From Eutypella sp. D-1 (Eukaryota > Ascomycota > Sordariomycetes > Xylariales > Diatrypaceae): a DNA stretch of 64,000 nt. The stretch lies in contig JAJTTP010000034.1 in NCBI GenBank assembly GCA_023313575.1, positions 1-64,000 of the forward strand, read 5' to 3'. A program made the translations under genes and the position numbers. Every line of letters starts with the position of its first letter. Within the stretch, counting starts at the first letter, position 1. The notes under the pieces are model-generated. The model did no database searches and was not told where the DNA came from. It saw nothing but the letters and a program-made list of their open reading frames with translations. Below, in pieces: positions 24,001 to 35,367 of this stretch.

Positions 24001-24512
24001 GGATTGTTAAGGATCTGGGAGATTATGAATTAAGATGTGTCACGTTTCAAAGATAAAGTGCCTGTTGAAGCAATCAGTAAAAGTCCTAACTACGGAGCTC
24101 AGTCTCTCTGAGAGGGTCCACATACCGGTATGTAGTTTATGAAACAGAACAGAGGTACTGTAGCAGTGACCGTAGCGCCCTAGGACCTACTAGGATTCCA
24201 GCGGGGGACCTGGAATTCTGTATCCCTTTTGTGGGGTTTGGTAGTCTAGTGGTGGGCGCTCTTGGCGCCACACCTAGACCTACAAAAATCCCGCACTAGG
24301 GTCCGGAATAGCTCTACTGTAGGATACCCAACAAACGGATCACTTGCATACTACGACATTGTCCCCTGTATCTAACATGGAGCGATAGAAGGACGTTGCC
24401 TAAACATGCATAGCAGGCAGGTTTTAAAGATAATCACTATTATGGCCACCATAAGTGCAAAGAGTATTCCGTTGAGAGCATTCATTGTTCAATCGGCTTT
24501 ACAGCGATTATG
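24001..24512. other. Gene-free stretch with an imperfect palindrome
   Basis: About 24235-24295 forms an imperfect hairpin: TTTGGTAGTCTAGTGGTGGGCGC pairs with GGCGCCACACCTAGACCTACAAA around TCTT. The left arm resembles a tRNA A-box (TGGTAGTCTAGTGG), but no clover-leaf or good B-box follows. It is possibly a fold-back or tRNA-derived short element. No gene. Confidence 0.4.
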
Positions 24513-24780
24513 TTAGCTCGACTTCTGGAGATGTTCGCTTTTATTCGCCGCCAGCTGTCCGAGTGACAGGATGCTATCGTTGGCCAGGATATTGAACACT
24601 GAGACGTCGGCTTTGATCTCGGTGGAGAACCAGAACCTGAGTTCGACAGCTACGAGGGAGTCCACCCCATAACGTCGAGTATGCTGGTTTTGCGCTATCG
24701 ATGTCCTCTTCGGTGATAGAGAGGGTACGGGCGAGCGGCTGAAAGGCAGCTTGTTAGAAGACTGGGGTACAGAGTGGGAG
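24513..24780 (-). pseudogene. Relic of a polyketide synthase acyl-carrier-protein domain
   Basis: The minus strand encodes YGVDSLVAVELR.WFSTEIKADVSVF and ILANDSILSLGQLA to a stop at 24513. This is the phosphopantetheine site (GVDSL) and C-terminal end of a fungal highly reducing PKS. Just upstream, one base out of frame, lies the expected lead-in LARTLSITEEDIDSAKPAYS, so a single extra base breaks the frame. A stop occurs soon further upstream, and no other PKS domain adjoins it. It is therefore an orphan 3' fragment of a lost PKS gene. A second PKS scrap (ketoreductase) lies at 38291-38711 on the same strand. Confidence 0.8.
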
Positions 24781-24848
24781 ATAGTAGCCGAAGGGTCACT
24801 GGGAGGTTGCTGAAGTATAGGGAGAGGTCGAATAGTTATTGAAATCAA

Positions 24849-25446
24849 GCCTTCTACTAGAACCTTAGGGGGTGAAGCCCCCTACTTATAAATGATTCTA
24901 GTCTATCGTAGCCTACGAAGTATGGATAAGGGGGGAAGGGTGCTGCTAGCGCCTTCGCCCCTTATCACGTGACACTACTCCGACGGCCTCAGTTCCGATG
25001 GAATCGCCCAGGGCCGCGCCAGTACGGGGCCAGTACCATGAGATTCGGAAAACGAGTTCTGTGCAGATCAAGCCGGCTCGTACGGTGAGCTTCACGTATC
25101 TGTTCCCCCTGTGCTTCCAGGCTTCTTATATTCATAGTCAGCAGCTACGCAAGGCATTTTACACTATGCACATTCTCTTCTGCCGATTCAGACAACTGAC
25201 AAGCCTTGTTGAATAATAAGGGGTGGCTGAGAAGCTAGTAATCTAGGCGACCCACACCTACAGCCATAATTACATAAGCAGGGCCACAGCCCCGATAGCC
25301 CTAACACGTAGATCCTCTTCTCTGCTTAGGTAGGCATTTATCTGACAATACAGTTACCATTAACCCTCATAACCTACGTTATCTTTCCATAACCCTGTAG
25401 CCCCTACGGCCCTCGTTTTACATATTATTGCATACTAATTAATGTG
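24849..25446. other. Gene-free stretch
   Basis: Contains a short inverted segment (CTAGAACCTTAGGGGG...CCCCCTA...GATTCTAG, 24860-24905) and low-information sequence. The + strand frame 24998-25216 has no domain. Nothing else seen. Confidence 0.45.
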
Positions 25447-26763
25447 TCATATGATGTCGGTATCTACTCTGGATTCTGGAACTCTCTCCCAGTCATCGCC
25501 TCTCCTTGTATGCACCGACAATTCTATCTGATTGGTGATATTGATACCACCTGGTCGGATGCTATTGGCAAGCCCACCTGACGAGATATTGATACTCCGG
25601 GGAATGTATCTCCGAGGTTCGAAGCTATTATCATTACTCTTCGTGCGGTTGTAGCCATGACTAGAATTCTGGGTGGACTTCGCTGAGCCGTGGATAAGTC
25701 GCCGATAGAGTGGACGATAAGTCGGGATTGATGCCGCGAGCATGCCCGCCATGAGCTCGGCAACTGAAAGAAGGCCGGCAGGTATGTTGTCCCCTGGGAT
25801 AATTGTGGGTTAGAACCTGTAATTTTAGAGCTAGGCTTTGGTACATCATTCTTGGCATCCGGCAGCGTGGCGACAGTGGGGGAGACGCTGGGGTTAACTC
25901 ACAGCTTCCATCTGCAGTCGAGCCAACAGGTATTGCGAATGCCAGTCTAATTATACTGACAATACAAGCACTTCCGCCCATACCAAACGTAAAGCAAAGA
26001 AGTATTTTCTTCTGCCTCGACACATGAATCTTCCATATCAAGGGGAGTGTCATGAGCAAGATAGTAAAGTCGGTGATGATATTCACAATTCCTGCCACGA
26101 GAACAACCAGACCGTAATTGATACAGAACCCATCTGAAATAGTGAGGTCCCATCCGTAAGCAATCGGCGTGCACTGAAAAATTGCCACAATCGCGATTGA
26201 GACAGCCCACATCATTACAATGGTAGCAACGACCCAGAGGCAAGTGTGAAAGCGCTTCGACGAAAATATGCTTCCGTACATGCTAAGGATGCTGAGCTTA
26301 ATAAATGCCATGGCGTAACAGTACGTATTCTCATCAGCAATGTTGAGCTGCATTGATATGTTAGAGTATAGCAAACGTGAAATATTGACCTGTGAAACTG
26401 ACAATTTGAAGCATCCGAGGGTCCGTAACGTAAATGATATGTTTCCCACCGCCATAGCGAGTTGTGAAAGCAAAGCAAATATCAAAAACAGCGAAAAATA
26501 CCTAATACGAAAAACAGAGTTAATTTTCGTGAAGAGAGTAGCCATACTGTGTTAATAGAACTGACCCAGCCTATAATGAGCAGCCAATCGCTCATGGTCA
26601 TCCCGGTCCGGGACACTAGGCGCTGTGAAAAGAAGCGTAAAGCCAAAATGAGAATAGAGGCTATGCCACATACAGAAGTGCACGCGATGATACTTGGTAC
26701 CAGGTTATCATCGGGCCGTGCAGTCATGTAGGCCACCTCTTTTTCGCTCGGATAGCGAGGCAT
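25447..26763 (-). CDS. Fungal rhodopsin-like (SAT4-type) seven-helix membrane protein
   Basis: Model complement(join(25447..25793, 25903..26347, 26403..26501, 26566..26763)), 362 aa; introns of 109, 55 and 64 bp with matching phases. The intron choices restore the family hallmark RYGGGKHI, followed by TDPRMLQILNIADENTYCYAMAFIKLSIL, then IFQCTPIAYGWD and the late SIPTYRPLYRRL block before a hydrophilic tail. Seven membrane helices are expected. The family (Rhodopsin domain, PF20684) is common in fungal secondary-metabolite clusters, for example next to satratoxin genes, but its biochemical role is not established. Two decayed relatives lie at 7970-8457 and 34815-35230. ATG 26763 is used because the in-frame codon at 26784 is TTG. 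Confidence 0.85.
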
Positions 26764-27492
26764 CGTGATATAGGCCACTGGCAATGTCTTCTATCGAGGA
26801 TAGAGCAAATGCAAAAAGGAAAAGGGGCTTATAAATCGAAGTCCGAACTTTGTTAGCTGTCAAACGCTGACCGAAGAAATTAAAACGCTCGCAAGTGCTT
26901 CGCCTCGATCAGTGAGAATGAAGGCGCCAAACATCTTCCGTCGGGGTAAGTAGCATGGAGTTGGTTGGCGATCGCCGTCTCAGTGGGCTGGTGTCGATGC
27001 ATCATTGCGGCGTAACTGCTTTCATACCATAGGTTGGGCTTAAAATCTGTGATAAGCATGTGCATGGATTTTCTCATTGTATTTTACACAGTGTAGTTAT
27101 TGCCATTTACAGTTGCATTCGGGTAAGCATACATATGCTGTGACTATACGAGTTACAAAAGTGCTACTCCGGCCGGACTCGTGTTCTTGTTACGGAATAA
27201 GGGAGACAAAAAGCGGTCTATCGACCAACAGAATTTAAACAACCCTGTTTTGAACCCAAGAGAGTACTCTGTAGGAGCCAAAGTCCCATCACCTAAGTTC
27301 TAAATTTATGATCCGACTCAGTCACACAAGGCCATGCCACGAACCAAGGTAAAAAGCGACCCCTTCAAGACATCGAGCGAGTAAGGCAGGCTTTTATTTT
27401 AACAAGAAGAGCAAGCCAAATCTCCGTCTGTATTCCCGACATCTTCATATCAATATCGAGACGCTGTAGCACCTCAGTAAGCATCATTGAAC
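26764..27492. other. Gene-free stretch, likely a divergent promoter region
   Basis: It lies between the rhodopsin-like gene (minus) and the acyltransferase gene (plus). A 65-codon minus frame at 26880-27077 has no recognisable domain; I do not call it a gene. Confidence 0.5.
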
Positions 27493-29133
27493 ATGGTCCA
27501 ATCCCAGTACAGCCGGCCGCTAGGCACGCTGGAAAAATTCTTTAAGATGCTGGCCGATGCCGGTAAGCCCTTAAACCGGGAGCACTGGACCATCCACGCA
27601 GCGTTGCACCTCTCCTTTCAACCGCCACCGCCTCATGAGAACTCCAACTTTGACGTCGTCACTTCACTCCAGCGTGCCTGGCAGGCGCTCCGTCTGCAAC
27701 ATCCGGCTCTGGGCGCCACCATCAGCGAACCCGACGGGGGGGAGCCACGTCTAACGGTGACGCCTCCGGACGTCGATGCCTGGACTAATGATACTTTCAC
27801 CGTAATCCATGATCTTCAGAGCTCTGCCGAGCTCTTCTCCAGCCTGTACGCCACGCCCACTGCTACGTGCTACTGGATCCCATCGTCATCGGAGCTGGTC
27901 ATACGTTCCTCGCACTGGCGCATCGACGGGGTTGGAATGGCCTTGCTCTGTCATGACTACATGACGGCTCTCGCATCGGCCATCCGACACGTCGGGCGGC
28001 CAGATTCTGCACCATTCTCTGAACGGATACTGGCTGACACCCCCTGTTGCACACTTGAGCCACCGTTGGAGGTCCTCGCTCGGGGGACCGCACGTTCACG
28101 TTCCTTTCAAACGCAGAAATTGCCACCCTTCGAGGAGGAGCCCAAGGCCGATGATGAGGAAAATCCCATTTTAGGTGCCCTAGCCGACTCCCTGGTCTCC
28201 GAGTTCCTTCGTGGGGTCCCTAGCATTGGTCTACCTACGCGTGCATGGCCACCGGCAGGCGAGGAATTCACGCCAGTCGACCCACCGAGAGCAGCTGTTC
28301 CTGGACCTAGTCAGACTGTCTCGACGAGCCTTGATTCTATCTCCACTACCGGAGTCAGGGCATGGTGCCGCACGCGAGGCATGAAGTTGACGAGCGCAGT
28401 GCACGCAGCCATAGTCCGCGTCACCGCCACATTCTCGCAACACCCGCTGTCTAGCGGGTGCTATGCTGCCTTTACGCCCGTCGATCTTCGACGTGTCCTC
28501 GATACTGATGTTTCAAGTGAGGATGCCGTTCATAATGGAAATAAGACCGTCGGTCTCTACTTTTCGGGCTTGCCTGTATGCGTCGATTCGGCAGCGATGG
28601 TAACAGAAGAAGAAGGATATAGCGGTTGCATTAATAATCGAAAAGGCTTCGACGCTGTCGCGCGCGATCTCGATGCCACCTACAGCCGTGACCTATCTCG
28701 ATTTAGTGAAAACCCCGACTACGCTACTCGTGAAAGGACCAGCGATGACGAGACTAAGAGCACTGAGAAGCAGAAGGTTATAAGTTTGCTGAACGTGGCA
28801 GAGCCATACGTGCGGCGAACTACAGCCTTGTTTAGCGCTCCTGTTCCGGAGGGCTTCCCGCCGGTTCAGACGCCGGACTTGAGTAGTCTCGGCAGGGTGG
28901 AAACGTACTTGGCAGAAACATATGGGTCGTCCGAGCACGGCATAATTGATGTACGTAACTTTTGGATTGGGACTGAGATGCTGAATAGGTGTGTTCAATT
29001 TCACACTTGGGGTTGGCGAGATGAGCTTCATATCGGGGCTTGCTTCAACTCTAGTTTTTACGAGAAGGGATTTGTTAGGGATGTTCTTAGCAAGGTAGTT
29101 GAGGAATTGCTAGCAGGGTGCGGTATTATTTGA
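27493..29133 (+). CDS. Tri3-type acyltransferase (trichothecene 15-O-acetyltransferase-like)
   Basis: 546 aa, intronless; ATG 27493 (the codon at 27487 is TTG). N-terminal signature RPLGTLEKFFKML...GKPLNREHWTIHAALHL. The catalytic HxxxDG motif of the condensation/BAHD-like acyltransferase fold is at H141-G146 (HWRIDG). The C-terminus contains FWIGTEMLNRC.QFHTWGWRDELHIGACFN, as expected for the late domain. Family members move acetyl or other acyl groups from CoA onto hydroxyls of terpenoids such as trichothecenes. In this locus it would plausibly acylate an alcohol installed by a neighbouring P450. A truncated relative is found at 35815-35958. The trichothecene link is by family only; no trichodiene synthase is present in the window. 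Confidence 0.85.
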   Translation: MVQSQYSRPLGTLEKFFKMLADAGKPLNREHWTIHAALHLSFQPPPPHENSNFDVVTSLQRAWQALRLQHPALGATISEPDGGEPRLTVTPPDVDAWTNDTFTVIHDLQSSAELFSSLYATPTATCYWIPSSSELVIRSSHWRIDGVGMALLCHDYMTALASAIRHVGRPDSAPFSERILADTPCCTLEPPLEVLARGTARSRSFQTQKLPPFEEEPKADDEENPILGALADSLVSEFLRGVPSIGLPTRAWPPAGEEFTPVDPPRAAVPGPSQTVSTSLDSISTTGVRAWCRTRGMKLTSAVHAAIVRVTATFSQHPLSSGCYAAFTPVDLRRVLDTDVSSEDAVHNGNKTVGLYFSGLPVCVDSAAMVTEEEGYSGCINNRKGFDAVARDLDATYSRDLSRFSENPDYATRERTSDDETKSTEKQKVISLLNVAEPYVRRTTALFSAPVPEGFPPVQTPDLSSLGRVETYLAETYGSSEHGIIDVRNFWIGTEMLNRCVQFHTWGWRDELHIGACFNSSFYEKGFVRDVLSKVVEELLAGCGII

Positions 29134-29341
29134 GAGTGGTCATTTCACAGACCTTATAATAAATTACTAGAGCTGGCCTGATGCTTCGAGCTATACGCAG
29201 AACTTTGCAGTTTCATTTTGCTTTTTGGCTAGCGGCATTTGTTAGGTCTACAGTAAATTTCTGGACCAACGCATGGAAGCTTTCTCTTTACGCCATGGCT
29301 ATTACATATGTCATGTCTAGACATTGGCATATCGTTACCAA

Positions 29342-30434
29342 CTATGTAGATGGAATGTCCGTAGTCTTTGCTATGTCCTCCCAATCGTCACTGATCTTCA
29401 GCATGGAATCACACTTAGCTCTCACTTTCGACCAGCCATCAGTTCCAAGTGGAACCCGCAGGGGAATTTCTTTTCCTGCAGCTATACCAGTCCCCTTCAT
29501 AATATCAATCATGATTGAAACCGCTTTGGACGACTCGCCGGGCTCGTTGCCCACGATGCTTGCTTCGCCCTTGCACACAGCAGCATTGAACTCGGCATAA
29601 TCTGGCATACGTGGGGGCACGTGCTGGATGTTACTGAAAGCCCGCGTATTGAAATACCCAGGCTCGAGGATGAGCACCTTCAAGCCTGGAGCGAAAATGG
29701 CCAATTCTTTTGAAAGGCATTCAACGGCACCTGGTGGGGAGAACGTCAGCCGAGGTACACTTCTAGATAGTCAAAACGCATCACCGACTTTCAAGAGCAG
29801 CCTTGCTCGCGCAGTAGCCTGCAGCGCTTGGATCAGCATGCCAAGCAGCCTGTGAGCTCATATAGCACTTTGAAAAATGGAGTCAGTAAACAATTCTTCT
29901 CGGAGACTAGAATTTGGTAAAAGCTGAATGATTATCAGCCCACATACAAGTGTGCCTTTGCCCTTAGCACGCAGCTTGGGAAGAAGAGCCCGAGTGATAT
30001 TCAATGGGCCGTGAAAATTGGTCTTGAAACAGTTTTCCATATCTTCCTGACTAACACAATATTAGTTGACTTACGGAACAAGATTTTATATGATGACTAA
30101 AGGCAGAATTCTTGCAGGCGGAGACCGCTGATACTTACGTCAATTCTTCGATAGCACCACTGAGGATGTATCCAGCGTTGTTAATGATTACATCGATGCC
30201 GCCTGGGTACAACTCCCAGGCCTCGGCCATCTTGGCCTTGATATCATGTGGCGGTGCAGAGACATCGAGATCGAGGATGCTAGCACCAGTATCTTTAAGG
30301 TGGGCAAGTCGAGTATGTGCAAGGCGTCCCGATGCGATCACATTGTCTCCCGCGGCGCGAAGCTGATGGACGAACAGCTCTCCGAAACCGCTAGAGCAGC
30401 CAGTAATTAGCCAGGTCTGCGGTGATGAAGACAT
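29342..30434 (-). CDS. Short-chain dehydrogenase/reductase (copy 1)
   Basis: Model complement(join(29342..29730, 29789..29867, 29948..30050, 30139..30434)), 288 aa; introns of 58, 80 and 88 bp, phases consistent. Classical SDR features: cofactor loop TGCSSGFG (residues 11-18), NNAG, catalytic YCASK, and C-terminal substrate region. It would use NAD(P)H for an alcohol/ketone step. The paralogue at 36801-37827 has the same first intron, placed after the codons EELT. It is tail-to-tail with the acyltransferase, 208 bp apart. Confidence 0.9.
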
Positions 30435-31108
30435 GGTTGCACAGGTTGGTCGAGACCCAGCAAGATTGACTGTCCGAACTTCTACACTCCGAGTTTTATT
30501 ATAGGTGATGGTTACTCGGCCGTGTTGGGGATGATGGGGAGACTGCCTTAAGATTCGATTGACGGTAGTCCTTAAAGTCGAATTTCATGCCGTGGCCAGA
30601 CTGGCCGGATGTTGGAAGGGGTAAGACTAACAATAAAAACGATTGTCAATTGATTGGATAGTTGCGCCAGACGATGGGCCCCATCCTGTGTGTGACCCAT
30701 GGGTGAAACACAGTGCCCAACAAAGATTTACATTTTATGCAAGGCTCGGGACCGTTGGCATGTGCCTGCATACATAATAACATAATACCGAGTTAAAAAT
30801 TGATACGAGGCGGCAATACATTGCGGGGCCAATGAGTCCCGTACATCATCTAAATAATGTTATCTGCATCGAGCCTCATCTGTATCACGGTGGTATTAGT
30901 GTGTGTTTTACGTGAATATTTAAAAGGTCCATGCCTTTACATGTAGAGGTACTTCTACACCGGGCGGCGCTATTTTGGATAATGCCAATGTATTGATGTG
31001 ACGGTGCCTTAGAGCATTCATGTTACGTGCCGCAGGGAGGGCTTAAGATGATATGAAGTATATTGTGAACCCTGTAATTATCAGGACCAGCTTACACCTC
31101 CACTTCTG
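30435..31108. other. Gene-free stretch between the SDR and UbiA genes
   Basis: Contains the SDR promoter and the 3' end of the UbiA-type gene. No open frame with domains and no repeat recognised. Confidence 0.5.
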
Positions 31109-32122
31109 TCAGCGTTGACTAAAGAGCGGCAGTATGTATAACATGCAGACCCATGCACACCATAGTTTCCAGACCCATTCATTGGCAGCCTGATTTTTGC
31201 GCACAAGCGCCAAAAGTCCCATGCCAAGTGCGATGGCCAACAAAATTATTGATGTCTGCAACGACACCTGCCAGAATCTTGCGCACACCAATGACCACGT
31301 AGGCGCAAGGATGGCCACACTAAAGCGTGTCCAGTTCTCTCCATACACCAGGGGAGATGTTTTACGCCCGCGAGCCTTGTCCCCCACCATGTCGGGCAGG
31401 TCTTGGGCTTGAACCGTTGTCGCAACTGCAGTGGCCGTCAGTACCGTCCAGTTTTGGAGCAGGCTGAGGCCGTTGGTAGAAAGATTTCCCGCCAGTAGCA
31501 CGCTTACGGATCCCCAGCCGAAGCAGGCTAATCCGACGGCGTTCAACACGTTGCGCTGCAAAACGCCCGCGCTACTTCCGTCAAGATCGTTATAGAGCCA
31601 GACAATAGCCATGAGCGTCACACTAGGGGTGAGGCTACCCAGGCAGATGCTTAAGAAGAGGGCCAACACGACAAGGGTTCGCAGTAGACTCAATGCCTGG
31701 ATCGGCGTAAGGCGGCCTCTTGGGATCGGTCGCCATGGCTTATTCTTTGAATCCTCCAGGATGCACTGAGGCAGCCTCTGGTTTGATATGTCCTCCACGA
31801 GTAGGTGTACCCATATCCATGTCAGCATGCAAATCATCCGCCATGCTGTTAGTTGAAAATGCTGTCCCTCAATCCCACCAATTCGATTAATCGATAAGGT
31901 CAAAGCGTACGCAAACGAGCTCTGTGGTAATACCACAGTTTTGAAGTCACTCTTAGTGAATAGGAACAAAGTAACGAGTTGATACCAAACACTCTGAACG
32001 TGCTGCAGAGCTGTATGTTAGTTGACGGCCTTACCGAGTTATAGAAATTGCCTGAAGGGTAAACAAAAGAATGTTAATACCTTGAAGCGGGCACTGGCGC
32101 TCAGAGTAGATTTGGTATCCAT
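31109..32122 (-). CDS. UbiA-superfamily membrane prenyltransferase / terpene cyclase
   Basis: Model complement(join(31109..32002, 32081..32122)), 311 aa; a 78-bp intron with a CTAAC branch joins a 14-codon first exon to HVQSVWYQLVTLFLFTKSDF. About eight hydrophobic helices. The two acidic motifs of the UbiA fold are present in modified form. The first is VEDISNQ (near 84-89) with EDSKNKPWRP (97-106); the second is DLPDMVGD (215-222) followed by ARGRKT. UbiA enzymes bind Mg-diphosphate and either prenylate acceptors or, in the fumagillin-type subgroup, cyclise farnesyl diphosphate. With no classical terpene synthase in the window, this gene is the best candidate for the scaffold-forming enzyme. 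It is divergent from P450 copy 2 across a 713-bp shared upstream region. Prenyltransfer to an aromatic or other acceptor is the alternative. Confidence 0.8.
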
Positions 32123-32835
32123 TCTCTTAACGTCTTACGCGATCAATACTGAACTCGTTATTTGGTATGATATTGCTAATGGCCAAGAGCAAATGAAATC
32201 GCGGGTGAAAGTACCGTGAAAGTACCTAACTGTTGGATATATGAAGCTCGACGACTGGAGTGACTGATGCAGGATGGTTATAATGTCTCCACGAAACGCA
32301 AGGATGGGCATCAGGCTCTTTAACTGTCATTTCGATTCTAGGGAGGTTTGAGTTTGTCTTATCACATGGAAGATGCACTTAGGTCTGCGCATCTGCAATC
32401 TAGTTATATGCACACGAATGACAAACTACCCAGATGTATTCCTAAACCTTGATTGCGTGTGCGGCGTATTAGGTTGACAATCCACGACTGTCAATCGTGA
32501 CCCTCACAGTTGTATGTTACCTTCTACAACCTATTTTTGGTACTCAGCCTTACTTACTCCGAGGGTGTTAGCATTCACCGACTTTATCTAACGGCCTGGT
32601 AGCACATGAATCACGTAATGATACGTCCTTGTCGTCCGACGTAGAATTTAATGTGTATAAGGGTACAGTAAGAAATGCTATATGTGTGCCAATATGTTCT
32701 TGGCGGCGTCAAGGTGGAATCACCGGATGGTAATGAAATAATACATCATTGGCACCCCGTAGAATCATGTTTGCCGGTGCCTCAAGATTACCTACGCTGC
32801 ACCGCTTCTATCAACGCTGAACATTATTAACGACC
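32123..32835. promoter_or_regulatory. 713-bp shared upstream region of the UbiA-type and P450 genes
   Basis: The two genes start divergently at 32122 (minus) and 32836 (plus), so both promoters must lie here. No open frame is supported and no specific operator could be defined by eye. Confidence 0.5.
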
Positions 32836-34664
32836 ATGGAAATGCTTCCTCATGCTGGGGTTGCCTTCGTACTATCCTGCATCTCAGTGCTGAACGCTGC
32901 ACTTTTCATTATACAGTTAAGCCATACTCGCTCTATCTATTGGTATGCGCACTTGGGGATAGGCTTCATTTTCGAGCTTGTAAGTCTCGCCAGCTTTGAG
33001 TGTTTGAGGCAGGTATCTCACGGCAAACGCGAATACGCAGATCTTTATTCGGTCCATCTATCTCCTTGTATTCCATTACCTGGCGCAATACCCTGGCCCT
33101 CTCCTGGCTGCTCTTACCGACTGGTATAACGTCTACTGGATCGCAAGTGGTAGCCGTCACCTGGAGCTGCACAGACAACATAAAACCCATGGTCAGTCTC
33201 ACCTAATTGTGAGGGCACCACGCAGGCGCTTGATTAACTATGCTAATAGGTAAATTCGTCCGTTTCGGGCCCAATCGGCTATCCATCAACTCGGCCGTAG
33301 CATCTAGGGATCTTCACAATGTCAAGGCCAACTCCCTCAAGTCAGCCGCATACGGTTCGTTTAAGCGTTTCTTCGGAGCCGAGATGTCTCTGACGACGGT
33401 GGACCACAAGGCACACGCCTTTCGACGCCGGGTGAACGCCAAGGCCATGACGAAGGGGGCAGTGAAAGCCCTTGAACCAAAGGTGGTCCCTCATGTTGAC
33501 TATCTAATACAACACATCAAAGATAGTATCCCGGCAGATAGTCAAAGGTGGAGTCCTGGGCACAACATGGCTCATACCGTAGCCTACTGTATTGCTGACA
33601 CCATGGGCGATGCGACTTTTAGCCAGCATTGGAATGTTCAGCGTGATGCCAAGAATAGACATTTCGTTCACGATTTGCCCAAAGGTGTGGCTGGCATCCA
33701 TCTGGTCGGACACATGCAATCGCTTTTTGCATTTAACCTCCATTCTGTCCTGTTTCACGAGTTAATCCGTGGCGTCACGCAACTCATGGATTTAAGCCGC
33801 AATTTTGCTGAGAGACGTCGACATATGACCGATTGCGACGACATTTGGTCACATCTGCTGGCCTCTGAGGACCCCAAGACTGGCCAAAGGTTTACACAGA
33901 CCGAGCTGACATCAGAGGCCAGCTTGTTCATCATCGGCGGCACGGATGGCATGATAACCGCAACGACGTCAACACTCTTTTATTTACTTCATAACCCGTC
34001 GATTCTTGAGCGCCTAACCCGGGAGATTCGCGAGGCATTCCCTACGCCAAAGGACTGCACACCCGATACCGAACCGGACCGATGTCCAATTCGGTTCGCA
34101 AGCGTAGAACTGCAAAGCATTTCCTATCTACTGGCCTGTATCGACGAAGCAATGCGGCTAAGCCCGCCTGTCCCCAGCATCTTACCCCGCGTCGTTGGGC
34201 CTGGGGGCATGTTAATTGAGGGTCAGTTCTTCCCCGAAGGCACCGACATAGGAATACCGCATTATAGTTTACACCGCGACCCGGAATACTTTCCGGGGCC
34301 ATTGGTCTACAATCCAGATCGATGGTTAGCTGAGAAACGTCATTCTGACCCGTCGGAGAATCCGGGCAGCGATTTGGTGGTTGCGGGCACCGGCCAGGCC
34401 CCATCCTTTACCCCGTTCGGAGCCGGCAGGAGTAGCTGCATTGGCAAGCACATGGCGTATCAAGAGGTATCATACATCCTAGCGCGCCTTATTTGGCATT
34501 ATGACATAAGACTGGATATCGAAATGGCTCACGTCGGTGAAGGGACCGGTACCGGGCCGGAGGGCCGGGAGAGAAAGGATGAATTCCAGCTTTATTGTCG
34601 CTTTGTCAGCCAGCAAGATGGCCCTGTTGTAAACTTCAAGGAAAGAGAGGACACTCCTGGTTAA
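32836..34664 (+). CDS. Cytochrome P450 (copy 2), intact
   Basis: Model join(32836..32979, 33041..33191, 33250..34664), 569 aa; introns of 61 and 58 bp. Membrane anchor region (AFVLSCISVLNAALFIIQL) then QYPGPLLAALTDWYNVYW. ExxR is in CIDEAMRLSPP (near 398); the heme loop FGAGRSSCIGKH carries the cysteine ligand (near 490). The I-helix reads FIIGGTDGMITATTS rather than the usual AGxDTT, so the conserved threonine used in O2 activation is displaced or absent. Such I-helix departures occur in P450s with unusual chemistry. It is divergently transcribed from the UbiA-type gene, suggesting co-expression and oxidation of its product. Subfamily not assigned. Confidence 0.88.
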
Positions 34665-34814
34665 GTAATTAGCCAACAGTCCGCACACACCTATAAAATA
34701 TTGCTCTTCCTATTTCCTACTATGTCTTCCTGATATAAACGTATACGGACTGGTTCCTGTCAAAATCAAACGGTACATAGATTAGTCACTCTAAGGTCAT
34801 TCCTATCCCATCTG

Positions 34815-35230
34815 ATGCACCAGTACTCTAGTACTAGACGATCAGCGATAATACCAAGTGCATTCTTTGGCTTAACCTTTACCTTTATAAAGCTCTCCAT
34901 CCTCGCTTTCTTGCACCATATCTTCTTTGAATTGAAATGGTTTCGTATGTGGAACTATTGTACCGCGGAAGCCTGTATCGTCTGGCTCGGCATTTGATAA
35001 TTACATGCTTATCAACGGCTTCCACTGCAGACCACCAGTGCATTGTGGAACACGCTTGGCTCAACAGACTACTATGCCCAGAGCGCGAGGCTGTGGTTGG
35101 GCTACGAAATCGCCAAGCTGTTGCTGGATACACTCATGTTGATTATTCCTGTCACCATAATACCCCGTCTCCGACTCTCGTCCGCTCAAAACTGGGCACT
35201 AATAGCTATTTTCCCCGATGCGTCGTAAGT
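34815..35230 (+). pseudogene. Rhodopsin-like membrane protein relic
   Basis: Fragments in more than one frame match the rhodopsin-like family. FGLTFTFIKLSILAFLHHIF..LKWFRMWNY comes from the third/fourth helix region (34815-34997). LGSTDYYAQSARLWLGYEIAKLLLDTLMLIIPV comes from the fifth helix region (35043-35228). Frameshifts separate them, and the N-terminal and C-terminal parts are missing. It lies 150 bp downstream of P450 copy 2. Confidence 0.65.
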
Positions 35231-35367
35231 TGCAATTATTCTCCAACTTCGACATTCAGGCAAGGTATATATGCTCATATAAATCATGTACAGGGTCTAC
35301 TTGGTAGAAATTATTCAAATGACCTCCATCTAGAGCCCCTCGGAGGTGATCTACGTTCCCCGTCCTG

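Noticed and set aside
24235..24310. A tRNA gene
   Set aside because: The A-box-like word is not followed by an anticodon arm or a proper B-box, and the segment folds better as a simple hairpin.
26880..27077. A 65-codon minus-strand frame as a gene
   Set aside because: No recognisable family; it lies in the probable divergent promoter between two genes.
27493..34664. A trichothecene-type toxin cluster
   Set aside because: A Tri3-type acyltransferase, P450s and SAT4-like proteins suggest it, but no trichodiene synthase or other Tri genes are in the window, and these families are widespread in other terpenoid clusters.
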